Source: Zanthoxylum bungeanum
Taxonomy: Eukaryota; Streptophyta; Magnoliopsida; Sapindales; Rutaceae
Assembly (NCBI GenBank): GCA_019454045.1
Contig: SKCR01033453.1
Location: forward strand, 186,001 to 250,000
DNA length: 64,000 nucleotides
Reading direction: 5' to 3'
Position numbers and translations under genes: made by a program. The notes beneath the pieces are model-generated. The model saw only the letters and a list, made by a program, of their open reading frames with translations. It made no database searches and was not told where the DNA came from. Positions 49,249-61,550 of the stretch are shown here, one piece after another (position 1 is the first letter of the stretch; each line of letters opens with the position of its first letter).

Positions 49249-51355
49249 TGTTAGGGTTGGTGCTCGGAGTGCCAATCCAGATCGTATTTATGTCCGATTC
49301 ATAAATACGAACAATTCATTTTTCCATAATATTACTTATTTAATGGTAGCACCTCTTGTCTTTTATACCAATATTCGATCTTATTGCGATTAGATATCTA
49401 ATTATGATTAGATTGAAACTAAATCTGATTTAGTGATACGTGTATATTAGAAAAAGACCCTAGGATTTACAATGTAGTGCACAGTTACAACGTAGTTTTT
49501 AATTGACATTGAAAAGCATCACTATAAGTTGTATATACTTAAATAAAGTTCGTGGTCAAGATTTCCTAACACGGGTCGGTTAGTAAAATCCGCTGAGACC
49601 AGTACATGTCGTATATCGTGACTTGGTCCGATGGTTTATCCCAATGAACCATGAGTCTCGAGAGACTCGTATAGACATGTAGGTGTTTATTTGATAAACA
49701 TTGAACGACTCACTGAAGATTTCCTAATAGATGGTACACCAACGTCAATAGGAATCTTCTCGAGTTGAGTGAGCATATTGGTCATTTGACTTGAGATACC
49801 ACTGTGGAAATATGAGTTATCCTCCACACTTTGATGGCAGTCATGTCACCGATCTATTTAGATCAGACCTCCGCCTGTTTTTTTGGTGTGGACTGATGCT
49901 CATGATATCTTGTGCCTATCAAGATAGAATCTGTCAGTCCTGTGTACAGGGCATAGGCATCCTACACGTGTTTGCGATCTAGTAAATCCATGACCGTGGT
50001 ATAACTTCGGAAGTAAGTTTCGAGTGTTATTTAAAGATCGTAAATTTGAAAGTCGACTATATTATACCATAAGGATTTGATGTTCTTATCTATATCCTAG
50101 GTATAATATTGATAGCCTATGACGGGGGGATTATACGTATGCAATGACCTCGACTTGCATAATTTAGCGAGATTAGCTGTGGTCATCATAATTCATGAGT
50201 GGGTGAATTATGGACACGAAATTGGATTTCGTGTCGGATAAACCTAAACTTAGAGAGTCCCACAATATTTAGTGTACTCGTTGAGCACTTGGGCAACGTG
50301 TTATGAATAATAAAGATTATTCATAATACTTCATCGGATTAAATGAGTTAATTCGAATCTTTTAATCGGTTAAACGAAAACACATGCTTTAAGGGATTTT
50401 GGTCTATCGTAATTATTTTGTATTTGTATTTGATACATAATTTGATTAGATACACATTAATTAATTATCAAATGAGATACATGCCGTTAATATATGTATT
50501 TTTTATTTAATGTAAATAAAAATACATATATAATAATAATTATATTAATTAATTATTTAGATATTTAAATGTTAAATATTTGAATAGTTAAATAATATCA
50601 ATATTACATAAATGTTATGAAATATATTTAATTATTATCGTTACATGTGGCATGTTTTAATTAAGCTTAAGTGTGAAAATTTGATTTGTCAAACTTAAAG
50701 ATTATTTTATCTTGATTTTAATTTAATGAAATTAAAATGGAAAAATGACCAAAATGCCCTCCTTGAGTCGTTCATGACAATTTTGAAAGTAAAAAATTTT
50801 CATTTCCCTAACAACAACCTCCATGGCCGAAAATACAACAAAGAAAAGCTCTCAAGTTGGTTTGAAGAAACCATGAAGAAAGTGAAGGAAAAAACAAGAA
50901 AAGCTTAAGGATAATTGGGGATTAAAGGTAATCTTTATCATTCTTGTTTAGAAATTTAGTTTCTTGTTCTTGTGTACCTAGAATAGTTCTAGGGTTTCCT
51001 TTACTTGTTAAAATTGGGGCTTTTGGTGTTGGGAGATGGTTTTGGAAGTGTTAAGCATGTTTGAAATAAAATTGGATGATATTATTGTAATATTGATTCA
51101 ATTTAGTCATTTGATGATAAGTTGCCATTCTATAGTGTTATGACCACTCTTGTAATGCCTAGAATTTTTTCTTGGGTGGTTCATTTGTGGTGACTTTGGT
51201 TGGTGTTAAGATTAATTAGATTAATGTTGGAAAATTGGATTTTAAGCATGAAAAATTGATATATTTTGCTTCGGGATCAGATCTGGAAATACTGTGTATT
51301 TGGTGATGAAAAATATGTCATATGAATGTATTGGATGTGTTTTGGGTGTTGGAAC
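49249..51355 (+). repeat. B3 3' LTR, interrupted by A1
   Basis: Starts TGTTAGGGTTGGTGCTCGG. Its first 30 bp form a near-complete inverted repeat. It runs to GTTGGAAC at 51355, where A1 begins. The corresponding 5' LTR continues about 400 bp further (AATTTCCGG onward), so the end of this LTR is missing from its expected place. It contains a 10-bp stem with TGG loop, GACACGAAAT/ATTTCGTGTC, at 50213-50235. Confidence 0.85.
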
Positions 51356-53393
51356 TGTTGGACACTTATGACCCATAGCGTCACTATTTGTACAGATCAC
51401 GGTGTTGTTGTATAAATTAACTATGTGACAAAGGAGATTGCACTCTTATCATTTGTGATTAGATCACCAAGATATATAAATGATAGGAGGTCCCTATGAT
51501 TTGTTCCTGGATTGAGAATGATATGACACAGTATCAGTCCACGAAGGATAAATCATTAAACATCCATAGTCAGAGTATTATCGAGATCAGACATCGATAA
51601 ATATGTAAAAGACTAGTATTACACTTGTGCGCGTTGTGAGGGCACAATGGCATAGTTCTCATATATGTGGGTATAGGATACTCATGCAAGTGTAATAGGA
51701 GGTTGTGTTTTACCGATGGTACGGGAAACAGCTTCGCTCTTGATAGACCCCCTCGGAATTCCATTGGTAGTATGACTATGTGTCTATGGAAGTCCGAAAT
51801 CAGGGTAGGTGTATTTGGTCTTAACCTGAAACTTGCACCGCTAATACTTGCGACAATCAATATACTTTGGTTGTGGTCGTCCAGGGCTTTAACAGGTTCT
51901 GTGTACGCCTCTGCTGGGTATTTTGAGAATCGTAGTGTGTTGGGTGTGATGTCAAGACGGAAGTGTCACTCCAGTCATATGGAGATGATGGTCGCGTAGG
52001 ATACGGTACTGGTTCTCTTAAGTACTGTAGTCATCGGGATAATATGACTAGGTCATAGTTATCCGATATAGAGACTAGTTACCAGACATCCAATATGTGC
52101 TTCGTAAGGGGCAGACACAATTCCAGCCCCAGGCCTAGCACGTGACCATCCGATACTGGATCGACATACACAATACTACGTATACTACGCTTGATATAGA
52201 TCTTATATTCCTGTAAGGATATTTCTGGAGAATTGGGTAGGCATGACGCTTTGCTAGAAGCCAACCTTGTCTTGTGAATCGGTGTAAACGTAGTACTAGG
52301 TACTTACTTGTTCGAATAGTCTGACGATCGAATTTACTGCCAACATATCTGGGGATCTCATGGGTCGCTTCCCGAAGATCTACCGATGACGTATGACTCG
52401 CACTTTAATTAATCTGGGATTAATTTGATAAGAGAGAAAATTAATCTGGGATTAATTGCGGAGATATTTTATCTGGGATAAAATATTTATTAAAGAGAGA
52501 AAACGATTAATTTGGAATTAATCGGTAAATTAATATATTCGATATATTAAATGAAATTGGATTTCGACACGGAATTAAAATTAGATTTTAATTCGGGAGA
52601 ACGAGTTAATTTAGAATTAATTCGTTAGTGACATGAATAGTGATTTCGCTAGACATAATCATTTAATTACGTCGCAACGGAAAATTCGTTAATTTGGAAT
52701 TAGCGAACCCGAGCCCGAGATTATTTACGAGCGTATTCTCATTTCGAATTCGAGTGCGGCACGCAAGTCAAATCAAGCGTCAAATCAAGCGTCGCATCTA
52801 GCATCACATCATTCGTCAATCAAGTGATAAATGTCTTTCACTTTGAGTGATTGACGCCAGTCACTATTCACTGATTGATGGGAAGTGATGTGTGTGGTTG
52901 GCAAGCATTTATGGCTTGAATTTTTTGAAAGAGAAAATAAGTAAATTAATTTTGGAAATTAATTTAGTGTATTAGATACACTTTCTTCTTCCAACCTAAC
53001 TCTCTCTTTCTTCATCTCTCATTCACGCCCACTGTGGGTTGTTCTTCACTGGTTTGCCGAGAGCCAAGGGAGAAAAGGGAAGCAAAATGTGGTGATTTTG
53101 TGGAAAAATCATCAAGAGCTAGCACTCCGAGAGACATGCAAAGGTGATAGGGAAGTCCACCCATGAGCTTGGAATCATTTGACAAAGCTTGGAGCTTGAT
53201 GAAGATGATTGAACCCGAAAATGGAGGAGCCACTGCAGCTCACTGCCGAGAGGAACAGAAGGCAAAAATCAGATTTTTGTTCGTTGCCGCGTCGCTCAAC
53301 CGATCGATGTGAGTATTCCGAAACTTCCTCGATTGTATTCGCACTTGTTTCATGCTTGTTAAATGATCTTGGGATGCTTAATAAATTCCAACA
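51356..53393 (+). repeat. A1 5' LTR
   Basis: 2,038 bp, TGTTGGACAC...ATTCCAACA. It aligns with the reverse complement of the A2 LTRs throughout but is clearly diverged. Frames in it (for example 51667-51999) have antisense equivalents in A2 LTRs and no recognisable product. Confidence 0.9.
52407..52707 (+). repeat. Array of nine hairpins with TGG/TAG loops, A1 5' LTR
   Basis: Stems with 3-nt loops: 52407-52425 AATTAATC/GATTAATT; 52439-52457 the same; 52464-52486 ATATTTTATC/GATAAAATAT; 52504-52524 CGATTAATT/AATTAATCG; 52530-52550 TTAATATAT/ATATATTAA (loop TCG); 52553-52565 GAAAT/ATTTC; 52572-52594 GAATTAAAAT/ATTTTAATTC (TAG); 52601-52625 ACGAGTTAATT/AATTAATTCGT (TAG); 52685-52707 TTCGTTAATT/AATTAGCGAA. 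Other loops are TGG. The array fills about half of a 300-bp stretch. Confidence 0.88.
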
Positions 53394-53394
53394 A

Positions 53395-53408
53395 TGGTAT
53401 CTATGAGC
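53395..53408 (+). other. Primer-binding site of A1
   Basis: TGGTATCTATGAGC just after the LTR end CCAACA: an initiator tRNA-Met-like site with small changes. Confidence 0.75.
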
Positions 53409-54199
53409 AAGGTTGAGCATGAAAATATATTAGGGTTAAAATTGGGTAAAATGTATTTGAGCATGATTTGATTAAATTGGATGTTTGAGTATGCTTAATA
53501 CATGTTTAATTGAAGTTTGATTTGATCAATTTCAAGAAATTTTGCTTGGAATAATTTTTCCCAATTTTGATGTGTTGGCCGAATACATTGGTGCCCTAAA
53601 TCTTGGTAATTTTTGTTTCGTTGATCATTGGATGACTTGAAACGATTAGGAAATGTTGATTTAATGTCGATTGTGGATTTAATTGGATTGAAACCGAATC
53701 AGACACAAATTGCCCAAATTTCCGAGAGTAGAATAACATGAAAATCGGTTTGATTTTTGATGAAATGTGTTGGACATGTTTTGTTGTTGATGAGCATGAT
53801 TAATTAGGCTAATTGATGTTTTAGAAATGTTAATTGGGTAATTAATTATGTAATGCACTTTGTTTAATTAAATTATGAAATTGGATTTTTATGGTTTAAT
53901 TAAATTGGGCTTAAAATTGGATTTGGGCTTGTTATGTTGTAAATGGGCTTATTGGGCTTGGTTGTACCAAGATGGGTTTAGGCTAACTTGGTTGGATCCA
54001 ATTGGGGCCAAAACCGCATCCATAAAGCCCAAACGTGACTAATGGACCTTTAAAGTTTAATTGGGCCTAATGGGCCTAAATTGATTTATGGGCTTATGGG
54101 GTAACTCCCGGATTGGACTTTGGTTATTGGGTTTGACCCGAGTTGACCAAAAGTCCACGCCTAAAGAAATTAATTAAAAGCCCATTGGACTTTAATTAA

Positions 54200-54348
54200 A
54201 TTAATATTGGATATTAATCGGGCTTTGAGACCCGTAACGATTAAATTTGGAATTTAAGTCGTAAAAGTTCATTAATAAAGTGTAATATTTAATTTGGAAT
54301 TAAATAGCGAATTAGCATTAAATACAAATTGAATTGGATTTAATTTTG
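54200..54348 (+). repeat. Further TGG-loop hairpins in A1 leader
   Basis: Four more: ATTAATAT/ATATTAAT (54200-54218), ACGATTAAATT with AATTTAAGTCGT (54237-54262, one bulge), TATTTAATT/AATTAAATA (54286-54306) and CAAATTGAAT with ATTTAATTTTG (54325-54348, imperfect). All have TGG between the arms. Confidence 0.8.
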
Positions 54349-54970
54349 TAGTTTAATTTAATTCGAGAATTCGTACTTTGAGTACTTATTCGCAAAATGA
54401 GTTTGACTCGCGCAAAATCAAATCGTTGTTTGAACATTGGATGGTCACTAATTATCAGATAAATTAATTTGATTAGATTGATTGATAACATGCTTGTGTG
54501 AATACATGGTTGCGATGCATGAATAATGTATATCAGATGGATATTAGATGGGTGGGGCAATTTTAGAAATTGTTGTAATAAATTTGATTTATTAAATTGA
54601 ACATGTGTGTCCAGCCTTATCACATTCTTATTCTTTGTATTCTCTTCTCACCTATTCCCCTCAATGTAAATGAGGTTTCTTTAGAAGTGTAGTGTAACGG
54701 GTAGAAGCAATACTTGTGCTAGCGGGAGAGAGGAAATGGAGAGATTTGATCTAGGATCATTGTGTAAAGTATCCATCCGCATATCATTATTATTTTATTA
54801 TACGCGCTTTATTATGTATTTAGAATGCATGTTTAAGGGTGTATTATGATGAGACCTTAACAAAGATAATAAATTGGTTGCCAATTTGCACGCGAAAAAC
54901 CCTCGCAAAATATTAAGCGTTTTTCCTTCCATTGAGTGATTCTTACTCAAGATCCAAGACTGGCATTGGT

Positions 54971-55348
54971 TTGTTGGCTAAAGTCAAGGCCTTTGTCCGT
55001 CGAGGATGTGTTTGAATCACGAAAGCTTTGTTCCATATTGGTGTCTTGTCCAAGTTGTGGTTTGTTGGCCAAAGTCAAGATCACTTCTGGTCCATCGACA
55101 TTGATTACGAAGTTTTCCATGGTTAATGGGTCACGCTTGACTGGGATCCCTAAGTTTGTTGTGTCAAAGCCAAGGCTTAGTTGATTCATAGGAAAAAGGT
55201 TAGGGAATATATTGGATATATTGGCATATATAAGATATATGTTTCGGACTTGGATGTCCCCCTACTAGATCTAGGAATTGGATTGGATCCAATCGATCTT
55301 AGAGATCTATCTAGTTAATTATCATACAATTTGTTGGCCAAAGTCAAG
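54971..55348 (+). repeat. Four dispersed copies of TTGTTGGCCAAAGTCAAG in A1 leader
   Basis: At 54971-54988, 55072-55089, about 55156-55175 (diverged) and 55331-55348. It is the mirror of the A2 set, including position of the diverged copy. Confidence 0.85.
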
Positions 55349-56016
55349 ATTGTGTGATATTTAACGGGATCCTAGCCCACTAGGAAACACGGTTTCTCGA
55401 GTACTCGACAGAGGGTTAGAGGCTCGCCGAAAAATAGTGGGAGGTAAGAATTAAATTTGCAATATTCGTTTAATAACTTGCCATACGCGCTCAAAAAAAT
55501 ATCATTCGTCAAATATATTAAATGTTAGTTGGACTAATATTTAAATTGTTGTTTTAATTAACAGTTGGACTGTATTCAACCTATTAAATTATAGTTGATT
55601 AAATAGTTGGACTATAGAAATCATTATAATGAATAGTACCTAAATCATTGATTAAATAGTTGGACTATTAGAATCAAGATAAAATTGAAAGATTGACATT
55701 TAAAACATAATCCTAGGGAAAATGTATTTAAATGGTTTAATTTTCAAATTGGGAATAAAATTTCAGGATGGTCCTAGAAAATAATAAGTTACTTTATTTG
55801 ATAAAATAACATATTATGCCTAAGCTCAGAGTTAAGCAAATAGTAGAGCATAATCTTCGGAAGATTTATGTGATGATAAGTTTAGTGCTTAATCTATTAT
55901 GCTTGCAAAGTAGACTCCTTAATTTCTGAATCAGAACTAAGGATTAGATCCTTAAAGTATGATAATGAAATTGAAGGACTTCATAGATCTATAATTAGAT
56001 CTTAGAAGTACTGAAA

Positions 56017-59000
56017 TTGCAATTGTTGACTCTTGGAGAGTTAATGACTATTCTCAAGGAGATAAAGTCAAAGTTTGCAATAATACAAGTAGCGCTAGTC
56101 GCACCTTACTTCGATATTCTAGAAACCCGAGGCTTGGCCAAAGGCTTCTGGAATGTGAAAAAGGGCAAAGGCAAAATCATTATAATCTTCTGGGAAGATA
56201 AAGGACATATCCCAAAATGTCTGCCTAAATTGTGGCAAATGGGATCGCGGAAGCGTGACTGCCATTTGGACAAGGCAGACATGAAGGAATTGAAGACGAG
56301 CAAGGCTCTGACTTCAAATATGTTTGTCAACATTATGTTCACTACTAGTATTAAAATTGGATTTTAAATATTTAGTGTGATACATAAAATATATGTATTG
56401 ATGTTCAGAATCTGTTATGAACAGGATACTGACTTCAGTTGAGATTTATCTGCGAGTTGGAAACGGGACGAAATTCGTTGTTTTAACCGTAGATACCTAA
56501 GTTTAGGAACTACCCTCGGGTTTGTATCTAAATTTGGAAACTGTTATAATGTAACTAGTTTAACTAGATACATTATCTCCATATCAGTGTTTAACCCGCT
56601 GCAGGTGAACCTTTATATTCTGGAACACTAAAGTGTTTTATTATATAAAGATGATATTGAGTTAAACACATTAGATGTGAATAACATAATTTATATTTTG
56701 AATATAAATAAATCTCAAATATATAACATGACAAACAAATAGCTCAAACTGATTTGATCATAAGAGACTAATTGTGGCATTGTTGTCTGGGACACAATTA
56801 AACAAGACTCGTATATCCACACTTTTGAAGAGTGGGTACTCGGACTGATTTGATTCCATTCAAATAAAGTCTACGAATCTAGTTTATAGGGCAAAGTGCC
56901 TAAAACACTATTTACTTGGTAAAAGTGTAAGTGTCACAGATCTGTAAGCCCTAATTTCGTGACCTTTACGGATGTGGCATCGCGTTATGGTTATGTGTTT
57001 CTTTGAAACACAAATCGGAAACTTTTAAAGTTTTCGACACGAAATAGACAAACAAATCGGCTGAAGTATTAAACCGTCACGGTAAGACCGTAATGGAAAA
57101 TACTTAGGCAATAAGTTTCTAATATACTTGAAAGAGTAAAATATTCTTTCAAATAGGACTCCTCCCGGAACACGTCATCCTGACGGTGTGTCCGAACTGA
57201 GTAAGCGAATTTTGTTAGACATGATAAGATTAATCAAGAGTCGCTCTGGGCTACCATTTCCTTCAACGGATATACATAAACAGTGCAGAAATTATTTTGA
57301 ATAAGATTCCATAAAATCTGTTAGACAGACTTCATATTAGATATGAACAGGAAAGAAATCAGGTTTCTCATTCCTAAAGATTTGGGTATGCTAGGCATAT
57401 GTTTGGATGATACCAAACTAAAACCCAAATTGGATAAGTGCCAAATGTAGGTTATCCTAGGGATACCATAAGTATAGTACTTATACAACTCACATGAGAA
57501 CAATTTAAATGTTGCTCACCATGCGGTTTTCCTAAGAGGAATACCTATATGTAGTGGTAAGTGAGAGGATAGTAAAACTCGATGAAAATCGGAGTAATAC
57601 TATTCATGGCACCAAATCTTAATGGAACATGAATAGTTCATCAAGGATGAAACTATACCAGTAATCTTCGTATACACAAGAACCGCGTATGTCGGAGAGA
57701 GTGAGAAAACAACATGGGGTATGGGTTTCTGATCTCACCTAATAAAGATGTCAATCTTATTGAGGAATACCAACTGACTACGTATGAGGAAGTGATACAA
57801 GGTATCGACTCCCTAATTATGGCAAAGTGCCATGAGTCAGAAATGGATTTCATGTATAACAACTATGTTTAGATACTAGTTGTACCGCAAGGCATTGTGT
57901 CTATTGGTACTATATAAGTCTTCAAGGAAGACATACATGGATGGCAACATACCAACGTACTAAGCTAGGGTTGTAGTGAAAAGGTATCGTTATCAACATT
58001 GTGTTGATTACGGTTCAACCTTTTACCTGTTGCCACAGTAAATCCATTTGGATAATGCTTGCTAATGATGCATGTTTCATTTATGAAATATGTCAGCTGA
58101 ACGGGAAAATCGCTTTCCTTAAAAGGAAACCTTTTGGAGGATGTTTACAACATCTTGTCGGTTTTGTCGTAACATAACTAGCAAACAAGGTTTGCAGGTT
58201 ATTCGTTCCATGTTTGGATTGAAGCAAGCATTAGGTTCTTGGAATTACCGTTTTGATGTAATCATAATAGTTTATGATTTAATTCAAAAAGAAATGATTC
58301 TTGTGTATATAAGGAGGTTAGTGGGAGCGAACTGACAATAAATGTCCTATAAATAATGATGACATGTCATTTCTTGGAAAAGAAATTCCCATAAAAATAA
58401 TCAGCGAAAGCTTGGCTTTCGAAAACTCTCCGAGAAACCGTACATTGAAAAATGTACGCGACCTGGTGTCTCATACGCTTTGAGCATATGGATTCACAAA
58501 CAGGCCAATCCAAGTGATAGTCACTGGATTGATGTTAAGAACATCCATTAGTATCTTAGAGAACTAAGGATGTTGTCTTAGTCTATGGAGAATGAGAACT
58601 TGAAGTGACTGAGATCATTGTAGCAAGTTTCCAAACCGATAAAAACGACTATAAGTCGTAAACGGTACTATACAGTTTGAATAACGGAACAATGAGCTAG
58701 AAATATTTCAAGCAAGACACTATTACCGAATAAACAATAAATGTGGGTTTTACTGCAGCTGAGGCAGCAATAGAAGCCTTATGGGTCGACAACAAATCTA
58801 ATTAGATTAGATATAATTCTTTTAGCAGCTAAGCTAGGCTACAGCGCAGGCTAAAGAATTAATGGTCTCATCAACGATCCAGAAACGTAATTCGATATTC
58901 ATCTGATTCGTTCGGGTTATACATCGTGGTGATGTGATGATCGAATAAATCGCATCAGATGATAATCATGCAAATCCGCTGACGAAAGCCTTTTCTCAGC

Positions 59001-59060
59001 ATTTTGAGCCAACCGTACATAGTTCGGGTGTAAGACACTCAATTGACTGGCTATAGGGCA
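56017..59060 (+). pseudogene. A1 decayed copia gag-pol
   Basis: Readable pieces in order. A gag tail with broken zinc-knuckle remains lies at 56215-56367 (RKRDCHLDKADMKELK). Integrase follows at about 57205-57470, where LLDMIRLIKSRSGLP and a PSKSV-like segment are followed by a KLDKC motif. RT starts at 57660-57950 (LTTYEEVIQGIDS, KSEMDFMY-like). The RT core is at about 58100-58330 (AFLKG-like, then FGLKQALGSWNYRFD at 58213-58257). RNase H spans 58500-59030 (NPSDSHWIDVKN, AAEAAIEALWVD, DNHANPLTKAFSQHFE-like). Stops at 58549-58551 and 58803-58805 recur at the same places in A2. Non-functional. Confidence 0.85.
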
Positions 59061-59070
59061 AATGGGAGAA
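59061..59070 (+). other. Polypurine tract of A1
   Basis: AATGGGAGAA immediately before the TGTTGG of the 3' LTR. Confidence 0.85.
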
Positions 59071-59343
59071 TGTTGGAGAATTATGACCCATAGAGTCACT
59101 ATTTGTACAGATCACGGTGTTGTTGTACAAATTAACTATGTGACAAAGGAGATTGCACTCTTATCATTTGTGATTAGATCACCAAGATATATAAATGATA
59201 GGAGGTCCCTATGATTTGTTCCTGGATTGAGAATGATATGAGACATTATCAGTCCACGAAGGATAAATCATTAAACATCCCTAGTCATAGTATTATCGAG
59301 ATCGGACATCGATAAATATGTAAAAGACTAGTATTACACTTGT
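59071..59343 (+). repeat. A1 3' LTR, truncated
   Basis: Matches 51356-51628 with few differences, then stops after TTACACTTGT. Confidence 0.9.
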
Positions 59344-61535
59344 TTATTTAATTAATCAATACTTAAAATCTGAAATTTTAACCCAAGAAATCAAATTTCT
59401 ATTAATTGCCGATTTGCCTCAAGATTTTGCAATTTGATCATTTTGGTTCTTAAATAATTAAATACATATTTAATTGATTCAAAATCTATCCCAAAATGAT
59501 TTATACATGTCTAATACATGAAAATACAATTTTCAACACAAATCCCCAATTTTTCCAGAATTACCAAACACAGCCCAAAATTTTCATTATTTGCAATTTA
59601 GCCCCAAATGTTCAAAACATGTCAAGATCAAATCCAATCAATCCCAAATTTAATATACATCATATATAAATCAAATGGAATCACATATATGAAAAGCCCC
59701 AAAATTGGATTAGGTTTAGAACCCTAATTTCATAAATTACTACAATTACACAATTTACATTAAATTGATTTAATTCAACACTTTAATCAATCCAATACCA
59801 CACCAATCAAGTCTCACCATCATGAAACAACTCAAGAATAATTTTAGGTTAATTATGAATGGTTAAGTAACTCTAGAATGTCAACTTTGATTACTAATTA
59901 ATTTAATAAGCTTAATTACTCATAATAAGCTTATAAATTAATCTAACATGCAAAACACATCCAACAAGCTTCAAACATAATTAATTAAAAAATCAAAGAG
60001 TAGAGACATCAACTTAGTAACATAAATTGAAGGTAAGATTAATTGAAATAATTTTCATGTAGAAGAAAGTGTGAAAATACTTACAAAATTCAAATTTTGC
60101 CTTTTGTTTCCTTTCTGTCTTCCACAAATTCTCTCAAATCCCTTTGTAAATTATTTGTTAAACTTTTGTAAGTCTTGAAAATGAAAAACAAAACCATTTT
60201 GTTAATTAATTTCCCTTGGCTGAATTTGTCAACAAAAAATTAAACAACAATTATTTTATTTTTGTTTGATTTCTATTAGTCCACATTTTACAAAATTAAA
60301 AGATAACATTTACATTTAATAAAGTGAACTATCAAATGGACTAATAGAAAAAAACCATTAAAAAAAGAAACAAAAAAAATTAAAAGATATTTATTATTTT
60401 AATTAATTTAATTATTTAAAAATTAAACAATTAAATAATTAAATACAAATATCTTAAATATATATATTATATTTACATTAAATATGTCAAATACATATAT
60501 TAATGATATATGCCAAATATCACAATTTGATATTTTATTAATGTGTATTTAATAATATCAAGTATTAAATACAAATACACATTAATTCGGAAATGACCGT
60601 TAGGTCCCGATTGCATGTATTTTTTGTTTAACCGTTAAACGAATTATAAATAATTAGTATTATTCATAACAGTTTCCCTAGTGCTCTACAAGTATATTTC
60701 ATTAGTGAGACTCTCTAAGTTCAAGCATATCTGGCACGAAACTAAATTTTGTGTCCATAATTCACCCACCCGTAAATTATGATGAACGGATAAACTCTCT
60801 GAACCATAAGGGTCGAGGTCATTGCATACGTATAATCCCTCCGTCACATGTATTCGGATTATTCCCGAGATATAGATACAAACGTCAAATCTCTATAGAT
60901 ATAATCACGTCGATGTTTTTATTAGCAATCCCTTAATAACGCTTAGAACTAATTTCTACAGTATACCACAGGCCCATGGATTTAACAGATTGCTAATTCT
61001 ATATTGAATACCTATGCTCTTTACACATAGCTGACAGATCTTTTCTTGATATACACATGATATCCTGAGCATCAGTCCACACCCAACGAACAGGCGGAGG
61101 TCTGATCTAAATAGATCGGTGACGTGACTGCCATCTAAGTGTGGAGGATAACTCATATATCCAGAGTGGTATCTCAAGTCAAAGAATCATTATGCTCACT
61201 CAACCTGAGAAGATTCTTATTGATGTTGGTGTACCATCCATTAAGAATCTTCGGTGATTCATTCAGTGTTTATCTACTATAAACACCTACACGTCTATAC
61301 GAGTCTCCAAGACTCACGATTCACTGGGAAACCATCGAAATCCAAGATTCCAATAAATGACATGTACCAGTCTCAACAGGTTTACTTTACTGACCAAGTA
61401 GAGTAAACCTTGACCGAAAACAGTCTAAGAATGACAACGTCATGATACAACTCAATGTCATTTGTGACGCTTTTGCAAGAGTATCATAACTAATCATTCT
61501 AAGGTTTGTTACGTCTTTACTATATTAAGAAGAAG
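59344..61535 (-). mobile_element. B7: minus-oriented family B LTR, truncated at both ends
   Basis: Follows the reverse complement of the B2 LTR (from about 42240 back to about 40080). It lacks about 80 bp of the LTR end on the left and about 100 bp of the LTR start on the right. No genes; frame 60956-61177 is the LTR frame seen in other B copies. Confidence 0.75.
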
Positions 61536-61550
61536 TTATATAAAAAAAAA

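Larger units (their letters stand above)
53409..55980 (+). other. A1 long leader
   Basis: About 2.6 kb without coding motifs, matching the A2 leader in layout. It carries TGG-loop hairpins at 54200-54348 and the 18-bp motif copies at 54971-55348. Confidence 0.6.
51356..59343 (+). mobile_element. A1: copia-family element with truncated 3' LTR
   Basis: Plus-oriented relative of A2 inserted in the B3 3' LTR. It has a full 5' LTR (51356-53393), primer-binding site, long leader, decayed gag-pol and polypurine tract. Only the first 273 bp of the 3' LTR remain. At 59343 sequence switches abruptly to a minus-oriented B LTR. No right-hand target duplication can be tested. Confidence 0.9.

Noticed and set aside
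56017..56367. 116-codon plus-strand frame as an intact small gene
   Set aside because: Its C-terminal part resembles the copia gag tail, its zinc-knuckle residues are not in one frame, and it lies in the gag position of A1; it is a relic.
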